DNA of 42,665 bases from Tritrichomonas musculus (lineage: Eukaryota; Parabasalia; Tritrichomonadida; Tritrichomonadidae). The stretch spans positions 1 to 42,665 of the forward strand of contig JAPFFF010000129.1 in assembly GCA_039105265.1 (NCBI GenBank). The letters run 5' to 3'. Position numbers and translations under genes: made by a program. Under the pieces are notes generated by a model. The model was not told where the DNA came from. It worked only from the letters and a program-made list of their open reading frames with translations, and made no database searches. Positions 36,299 through 42,665 of this stretch are shown here, piece after piece (the first letter of the stretch is position 1; each line of letters begins with the position of its first letter).

Positions 36299-39200
36299 AT
36301 GGCATATTTGCAATCAGCAGAAGACGCTAATTCGTTTGATACCCCTCCCGCTAATTTTCGCGAAAATTTTTCTAACGATATCTCTTTTTATAAAGAAAAC
36401 CTACCTAACCGACCAACTTCACCTCACAAACCCAATTCTTTACCTTATACGAATCAAACATCTATACCAAACTTTATAGACCAACCTTATCAAGATTTAT
36501 TCCTTTTCACGAATTACCATGAAAATCGTAAATTATCTCAATTTTCGGAGTCTAACAAGTTTAATTATGACTCCTTTTCTATTTTCAATCCAAACACTTT
36601 TGAAATTCAATTTTATAATTTTAATAAATTTTCTTTTAACAACCGCGAACATTGTATTAAACAACATCGCCCAACAAATAAACAATTTACTCCAAATGTT
36701 TACCATTTACAACATCCACCTAAATCTCATTTTGATATCCCAATTTCTCAACAACATAAACCACATCATAACCAGCTAATTCAATCGCAGATACAGAATA
36801 ACAAACTGAAGAATTCTCAACAACAGAATATCCAATCGACGCAATCACAACAACAGACTCACCATTCAAATCTTTCACAAGTACAGAATAATCAACCGCA
36901 GACTGAACTATCAATACTATCGCACAAACAGTCAAGTCAGCCGATACAATCACAAAAACAGCAACAGCTTTCTACGCAGCCACAATATCTGATTAATCAT
37001 TCTCGGCGGTCAATTCCACCAAACAACCAGTCAACAAGACCAAATCTATGGAGTAAACAGATGACACATTCGAACTTACGGAATTTCCAGTCAATGCATT
37101 CACAAACACAAAACAGCCAATTGTTACATTCTCAGATACAGAACAACCAATCGATATATTCACTGACACAGAGCACACGGATGCAAATCAACCAGTCGAT
37201 GCACTCACAGACACACAGCAAACAGAAGATGCATTCACAGACACAAAACAACCAGTCTTTGAACTCACAGACTCACAGCAACCAATGGCACCCACTTACG
37301 CAAAGCAACCAGTCGATGCTTTCACAGACGCAAAGCAACCAGTCGATACATTCACAGAAGCATAGCATCCAGATGATACATTCACAAATACAGAACATTC
37401 AATCGATGCATTCTAAGACGCAAAACAATCAGTCAATACATTCATTGACGCAAAACAATCTACTGAGGCATTTACAGATGCAAACCAAACAGTCGATGTA
37501 TTCAAAGTCACAGAACAATCAAATGTTGCATTCAAAGACACAAAATAACCAGTCAATACATTCATCGATACAGAGCAATCAGCCAATACAGTCTCATACA
37601 CTGTACATCCAATCGATGCACTCACAGAAACAGATTCAGAACAACTATCCGAAGAATTTACTGTTTCAAAACAGCCAATCATTACATTTGCAATCACAGT
37701 ACTACCAGACACTGACTCCTTCACAAGTTATTAGCTCTAACGTTGATGAAGAAAATCTGACATTCGCCATGAAAATGAAGAGAGGGCTAGTTGAAGACCC
37801 AACTATCTGTACAGAAATAGATACGATTAATGCCCCCAGTACAACAGTTGATGACGATGAAATCGAAGAATTTGACTATAAACGAGATGATTTCCTCTTC
37901 CTCCCGGAATTGAATCCATTGACTCAACTAAAGCAGTCATTTGATAATGAAGAAAATCTGACATTTATCATGAAAATGGAGAAAGGACTGGTTGAAGACC
38001 CTACTTCATATACAGATAATGATATACTTTGTGTCACCAGTACAACATCTAATGACGAAGACATCGAGGAGTTCGACTACAAGCCGGATTCCTTCCTCTT
38101 CCTTCAGGAATTGAACCCATCGACTCAATTAATGAATTCATTTGACAACGAAGAAAATTCCACATTTATCATGAAATTGAAGAGAGGACTTGTTGAAGAC
38201 CCAAGTATTGATACAGAAAACGAGGTATGTAAAGTTCCTAGTACAACAGTTGATGACGAAGACATCGAGGAGTTCGACTACAAGCCGGATTCCTTCCTCT
38301 TCCTTCAGGAATTGAACCCATCGACTCAATTAATGAATTCATTTGACAACGAAGAAAATTCCACATTTATCATGAAAATGAAGAGAGGGCTTGTTGAAGA
38401 CCCATCCATTTTAACAGAGTTTGACACAACAATAGTCTCCAATCCAATATTGGATAATTTTGACACAGATAATTTTGATTATAAAACTGACTCTTTTCTT
38501 TTTTCCCCTGAGTTGAGCTTAACTTCTCATATTTCATTTCCTGCAGATACAAAGCAATATGTCGATAAATTCACTAATATAGAACAAACAGGCGTTTCAT
38601 TCACAAATACAAAGCAATCAATCAATGATTTCACAAGTGCTAAGCAACCAATTGTAGTTTGCAATGATGCAGAACAATCTATTGATACATTTGTAAATGC
38701 AGGACAACCAGTTGATACATTAAGAGATCCAGAACATCCAGTCAAGACATTCAATGTCGCAGAACAATCAGCCGATGCACTCAAAGACGCAGAATTATCT
38801 GATGACGCATTCACTAATACAGAACATTCTGTCGACGCATTTGCAGACACAGGACATCCATTTGAAGAACCCATTGGCGCTGAACACACAAATGCAAAAC
38901 AAGTAAATGATGTTATCACAGACACTGAACAACCAATTAATGAATTCACTGACACTAATTATATAGATACAGAACAATCAGACGATGCACTCACAGACAC
39001 TGAACACACAAATGCAGATCAACCAGCTGATGCATTCAAGCAACCTGAGGCATTCATAGATGCAGAGCAACCAGTCTATTTATCCACAGACCTTGAGCAA
39101 TCAGACGAAACATTCGAAGCCACTGGACAAGCAGACGCAGTACTACGAATCGATTCTTTCGAAGACACAGAACAATTAATCGATGCTATCACTGACGCAA

Positions 39201-42200
39201 AAATATTAGCCGATACATTCACAGATGATGAACACACAGATGCAGATCAACCAGTCGATGTAGTTGCAGACATAGGACTACCACCCGATACTTTTGCAGA
39301 AGCTGAAAACACAATTGCAGAAAAACCAGTCGATACATTCACAGGCTCAGATCTATCAGAAGATACATTCACAGGCACTGAACAACTAACTGATACACTC
39401 TCAGATGCAGTACTACCGGCCAATTCATTCACAGACACAGTACAATCAGTCGATGCGCTCGCTGATACTAAACAACTAATGGATTCATCCACTTATCCAG
39501 AGCAATTAGACGATGCATTCACACCTGCAAAAAATTCTTTCAAATCAGTCACTCTGTCAACTCATTCTAAGAAGCAGCAGCAAAACCAAGTAAATCGCTC
39601 GCACCAGCAGCAAATTCGTTTCAAGCACTTTCGCCAACAGCACAAATACCAAAAACATAAACAAAGGACACTGTCAAAACGTCATATTGACCAAACAAAA
39701 CAGAAAGACCAATCAAATGCACTCGCTGAGAACAATTCAACCCAATCTAAGCATAAAGAGGAGAAAGACAGTTCTATCACAGGTGCTGATAATTCATTGC
39801 ATGATAAACAGTCCCCTGTTAATTCTAATGATTTCCGTTCCCATGACTCTGATTTCATGGATAGATGTGAAATAGTTCTCGCTCCTTCACCCACAAATTC
39901 CGATTCCTCTCTTTCTTACTCCTCTGATGATTGTGATGCTTTCGATATCTTAAATCCTGTAATCTCTCTACCTAAAGATTCTAATAATTCTCATAAGAAG
40001 ATAAACAACAGCAACATTCTGTATGACATTACACAAAACTTTCAACATCTATGCTGGTCAGAAAAAGATGATAGCAGACTCCTCAGTCTCTTCAATAAAT
40101 TTGGTCCTAATTGGAACAAAATTGCTAATAGAATGAACAAAAACTGTGATGACATCAAATTACATTTCAATTTTCTTATCAATCAAAGAGACTTTTGTAA
40201 TACTAGCTCAGATTCTTCTTATGATGATTGTTTTGACCGTAATCAGCAGCAGGATTCTAATGACATGACTTACACTTATCTAGAAGACGAAATAATACTA
40301 CAATGTTATGCTGCTGACATTTCGACTGATCTAAGCAAATATCCAGATTTACTACATGATAAATCTTTTAAGCAGTGCAAGGAAAGATTACATAACGTTC
40401 TCCTCTATAAAACAAACAAAACAGCTTGGTGCAAATTTGAAGATGACATCTTATTAGAATCTTATTGGATGATTGGACCTAGATGGCTGTCATTGAGCCG
40501 ACTTATTAAACAGCACGATCCCCACGATATTCGTTGTAGATGTGCAATTCTCCTCAAGTCTTCTCTCAATCTCAACTATGAGATCTCAGACTTCATTGAC
40601 TTCGATAAAGTTAGAATCAATATCAACAAAGGTTCAAACACTCATTCCATTAATACCTCACAGGAAATCTCCAGTTATGACACATTAATTGATGACATCA
40701 CGTACAGTCCAAATCAAGATGAATATTGTTCACCAAATTCTAGCTCTACCTCATTTGAAGATTCGCTTATCGACTGCCTTAACGTTCAAGATGATTCTGA
40801 TACAACCATTTTATTATCAAATCTCAAAAACACAGAGTATCTCTGTGAGAAGACATTTGATGTTAATTCTAACATCGCTGATCTTCTCCAAACATCAAAC
40901 AATTGGCCAGCTCCAATACCAAACATTTGTTATTTTGATGATTGCAATCATATTGCAGAATCTGAAGGAAGCTTGCGAGTGCACATCAGAAACTTTCATA
41001 AAGTCGATACTTCATTGATTAAAGATGAGATTGTGAACATCATTTCACATATGTCAAAGAAACGGATAAAACCGTTCTTTGACTTTAAAAATGGACAAAT
41101 GGCAAAAAACAATAATCTGATGATTCTTTGCCATCAACCGAATTGTAATTACATGAGTGACAGAGACTCAAATATGGCCAAACACCGCTGCAGACACTCC
41201 TCATACTTCCGACACATTGAAAATCTTGGAAGATTCTGGGGTTCATTAAAGACATGGTATGAAACAGTTCATCGATTACCAACAATTAATGAGCTCCTAG
41301 GCAGCAATGAAGTGTGGGTTTGTAAAAAATGTGACTTCTCTGCTGGTGATGAGAATGCTCTCAAAAACCATGTCTATCGTAGTCACGCAATTAAAGTCAA
41401 CTCTGACTTGCACAATTACTGTGACAATGCAATCTTATCTTTCTCGTTCGACGATGATCTGCCCCACACTAACGTTGAACCTGCAACCAACAAACACTTG
41501 TTAACGGACAACACATCACAGTCACATTCACCTCAGAATAAAAGAGTTGAAAAAAGTGGATCTCACCAACAAAAAAGTGACAACGTTTTCAATACAGTTG
41601 ACAAAATATATTTCGATATTTTGAAAGAATCTGATTCTGACTCTGATTCTTGTTGTTCCTTTAATAATAATTTACAAATCAATCCAAAGAAAATCGTTCA
41701 GAGCCCTCCTGATGTTCTAACTAACGGCTCGCCTACATCTCATAATATGTCTCCCCAGCTGCCACTGTCATCCACAGACCAGCATTCTCAGTCTAATACA
41801 CAGATTGATTCTCCTCTTTCATTAAACTTTTTTCCCTCTGATATTCAACATTCTTTGAGTCATAATTGCGCTATTGATGAACATCACGTAACAGCATTTG
41901 ATTTGCATCCATCTTTGAATGAAAATGATGGGCTTTGCTCTTATATTGGCAATTATATTGATTATGTAAATAAGAAAGATCATCATAATTCTCAAATTGA
42001 TAATCATCTTTCTGAACATCACATCAATCCAATTGAAAATCATCTTTCTCGAATTAGTAACACTCAATTCGAAACTAATCAAAACATTGAAGAACATCAC
42101 ATCAATCCAATTGAAAATCATCTTTCTCGTAATAACAACACACAATCTAAAACTAATCAAAACATTGAAGAACATCACATCACACAAACTGAAAATCATC

Positions 42201-42665
42201 TTTCTCGAATTAGTAACACTCAATTCGAAACTAATCAAAACATTGAAGAACATCACATCACTCAAATTGAAAATCATCTTTCTCAAAATAGTAACACTCA
42301 ATTCGAAACTAATCAAAACATTGAAGAACATCACATCACTCAAATTGAAAATCATCTTTCTCAAAATAGTAACACTCAATTCGAAACTAATCAAAACATT
42401 GAAGAACATCACATCACTCAAATTGAAAATCATCTTTCTCAAAATAGTAACACTCAATTCGAAACTAATCAAAACATTGAAGAACATCACATCACTCAAA
42501 TTGAAAATAATCTTTCTAGAAATAATAGCAATCAACCCGAAGCTAAAGGTATTATCGAAGAACATCACAATTCGCCTATTGAACTTCGTCATTCTCACAA
42601 TCATATTCCTAATTCCGAATCACACAATAATATAACTTTCGACTCATTCTCGTTTAGTGATTCAG
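36299..42665 (+). CDS. Giant RLE-LINE protein, partial (residues 1-2122)
   Basis: This N-terminal part includes the repeat blocks, Myb-like repeats, C2H2-type fingers and EHH array. The frame is open to the window edge, before the reverse transcriptase. Identical to the matching part of 9805-19815. Confidence 0.93.
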   Translation, partial: MAYLQSAEDANSFDTPPANFRENFSNDISFYKENLPNRPTSPHKPNSLPYTNQTSIPNFIDQPYQDLFLFTNYHENRKLSQFSESNKFNYDSFSIFNPNTFEIQFYNFNKFSFNNREHCIKQHRPTNKQFTPNVYHLQHPPKSHFDIPISQQHKPHHNQLIQSQIQNNKLKNSQQQNIQSTQSQQQTHHSNLSQVQNNQPQTELSILSHKQSSQPIQSQKQQQLSTQPQYLINHSRRSIPPNNQSTRPNLWSKQMTHSNLRNFQSMHSQTQNSQLLHSQIQNNQSIYSLTQSTRMQINQSMHSQTHSKQKMHSQTQNNQSLNSQTHSNQWHPLTQSNQSMLSQTQSNQSIHSQKHSIQMIHSQIQNIQSMHSKTQNNQSIHSLTQNNLLRHLQMQTKQSMYSKSQNNQMLHSKTQNNQSIHSSIQSNQPIQSHTLYIQSMHSQKQIQNNYPKNLLFQNSQSLHLQSQYYQTLTPSQVISSNVDEENLTFAMKMKRGLVEDPTICTEIDTINAPSTTVDDDEIEEFDYKRDDFLFLPELNPLTQLKQSFDNEENLTFIMKMEKGLVEDPTSYTDNDILCVTSTTSNDEDIEEFDYKPDSFLFLQELNPSTQLMNSFDNEENSTFIMKLKRGLVEDPSIDTENEVCKVPSTTVDDEDIEEFDYKPDSFLFLQELNPSTQLMNSFDNEENSTFIMKMKRGLVEDPSILTEFDTTIVSNPILDNFDTDNFDYKTDSFLFSPELSLTSHISFPADTKQYVDKFTNIEQTGVSFTNTKQSINDFTSAKQPIVVCNDAEQSIDTFVNAGQPVDTLRDPEHPVKTFNVAEQSADALKDAELSDDAFTNTEHSVDAFADTGHPFEEPIGAEHTNAKQVNDVITDTEQPINEFTDTNYIDTEQSDDALTDTEHTNADQPADAFKQPEAFIDAEQPVYLSTDLEQSDETFEATGQADAVLRIDSFEDTEQLIDAITDAKILADTFTDDEHTDADQPVDVVADIGLPPDTFAEAENTIAEKPVDTFTGSDLSEDTFTGTEQLTDTLSDAVLPANSFTDTVQSVDALADTKQLMDSSTYPEQLDDAFTPAKNSFKSVTLSTHSKKQQQNQVNRSHQQQIRFKHFRQQHKYQKHKQRTLSKRHIDQTKQKDQSNALAENNSTQSKHKEEKDSSITGADNSLHDKQSPVNSNDFRSHDSDFMDRCEIVLAPSPTNSDSSLSYSSDDCDAFDILNPVISLPKDSNNSHKKINNSNILYDITQNFQHLCWSEKDDSRLLSLFNKFGPNWNKIANRMNKNCDDIKLHFNFLINQRDFCNTSSDSSYDDCFDRNQQQDSNDMTYTYLEDEIILQCYAADISTDLSKYPDLLHDKSFKQCKERLHNVLLYKTNKTAWCKFEDDILLESYWMIGPRWLSLSRLIKQHDPHDIRCRCAILLKSSLNLNYEISDFIDFDKVRININKGSNTHSINTSQEISSYDTLIDDITYSPNQDEYCSPNSSSTSFEDSLIDCLNVQDDSDTTILLSNLKNTEYLCEKTFDVNSNIADLLQTSNNWPAPIPNICYFDDCNHIAESEGSLRVHIRNFHKVDTSLIKDEIVNIISHMSKKRIKPFFDFKNGQMAKNNNLMILCHQPNCNYMSDRDSNMAKHRCRHSSYFRHIENLGRFWGSLKTWYETVHRLPTINELLGSNEVWVCKKCDFSAGDENALKNHVYRSHAIKVNSDLHNYCDNAILSFSFDDDLPHTNVEPATNKHLLTDNTSQSHSPQNKRVEKSGSHQQKSDNVFNTVDKIYFDILKESDSDSDSCCSFNNNLQINPKKIVQSPPDVLTNGSPTSHNMSPQLPLSSTDQHSQSNTQIDSPLSLNFFPSDIQHSLSHNCAIDEHHVTAFDLHPSLNENDGLCSYIGNYIDYVNKKDHHNSQIDNHLSEHHINPIENHLSRISNTQFETNQNIEEHHINPIENHLSRNNNTQSKTNQNIEEHHITQTENHLSRISNTQFETNQNIEEHHITQIENHLSQNSNTQFETNQNIEEHHITQIENHLSQNSNTQFETNQNIEEHHITQIENHLSQNSNTQFETNQNIEEHHITQIENNLSRNNSNQPEAKGIIEEHHNSPIELRHSHNHIPNSESHNNITFDSFSFSDS
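36776..37726 (+). repeat. Q/S/N-rich repeat block A, copy 4
   Basis: Same block as 10282-11232. Confidence 0.85.
37748..38551 (+). repeat. Four 201-bp coding repeats, copy 4
   Basis: Same modules as 11254-12057. Confidence 0.9.
38543..39532 (+). repeat. Acidic repeat block C, copy 4
   Basis: Same block as 12049-13038. Confidence 0.85.
42014..42559 (+). repeat. 78-bp coding minisatellite, copy 4
   Basis: Same seven-unit array as 2273-2818. Confidence 0.9.

Larger units (their letters stand above)
1..42665. repeat. Tandem array of a 13,247-bp unit (about 3.22 copies)
   Basis: Every recognisable feature recurs at an offset of exactly 13,247 bp: tRNA-Ala at 9691, 22938 and 36185; the DUF3447 gene at 7254, 20501 and 33748; the retrotransposon ATG at 9805, 23052 and 36299. 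The first bases of the window reappear at 13248. Every stretch I compared between copies was identical, and the encoded proteins match residue for residue. Neither array border is in the window. Such identity over 42 kb means very recent amplification, strong homogenisation, a circular template read more than once, or an assembly artefact; sequence alone cannot separate these. Confidence 0.97.
36265..42665 (+). mobile_element. RLE-type non-LTR retrotransposon, copy 4 (3' part outside window)
   Basis: 5' 6.4 kb of the element, cut by the window end just after the EHH repeat array. Confidence 0.92.

Overview
The window looks like a parabasalid (trichomonad) genome, most likely Tritrichomonas or a close relative. 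The DNA is AT-rich eukaryotic sequence read with the standard code. It holds a trichomonad-type DUF3447 (degenerate ankyrin) protein next to BspA-like LRR_5 repeats, very short 5' leaders with trichomonad-style initiators (TCA-Inr and CCTTT/M5), and a eukaryotic-type tRNA-Ala gene with a Pol III T-run terminator. The genus is an inference; the phylum-level call is stronger.

The whole window is one head-to-tail tandem array with a 13,247-bp period, about 3.22 copies. Every pair of copies I compared matched, and all encoded products have the same length, spacing and residues. The window starts and ends inside the same long reading frame, so neither array edge is visible. One unit, taken from 6,667 to 19,913, reads: orphan 24-bp copy of the tRNA-Ala 3' end (6667-6690); gene-poor DNA with a minus-strand coding relic (6718-7083) and paired palindromes; a DUF3447 gene (7254-8435); a BspA-like LRR frame (8527-9171) whose repeats continue in another frame (to 9343); AT-rich spacer; tRNA-Ala(UGC) (9691-9762); then a 10,143-bp non-LTR retrotransposon (9771-19913).

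The retrotransposon is the main find. A single uninterrupted 3,336-residue frame carries low-complexity repeat domains, three Myb-like repeats, three C2H2-type fingers, an R2-like reverse transcriptase (YADD) and a C-terminal CCHC knuckle plus PD-(D/E)xK restriction-like endonuclease (RLE). It sits exactly between two 24-bp direct repeats made of the last 16 nt of tRNA-Ala and its terminator. It therefore looks like a target-primed insertion into the 3' end of a tRNA gene that rebuilds the tRNA and its terminator. The element carries its own CCTTT-type initiator 14-18 nt before its ATG.

The N-terminal third contains related 30-nt repeats read in two different frames within the same protein: a Q/S/N-rich block, then an acidic block. 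The host genes in the unit look like one DUF3447-LRR chimera that is either spliced or decaying. All multi-copy statements depend on the tandem assembly being real. If the array is an assembly artefact or a circle read several times, the window contains one unit, not three.
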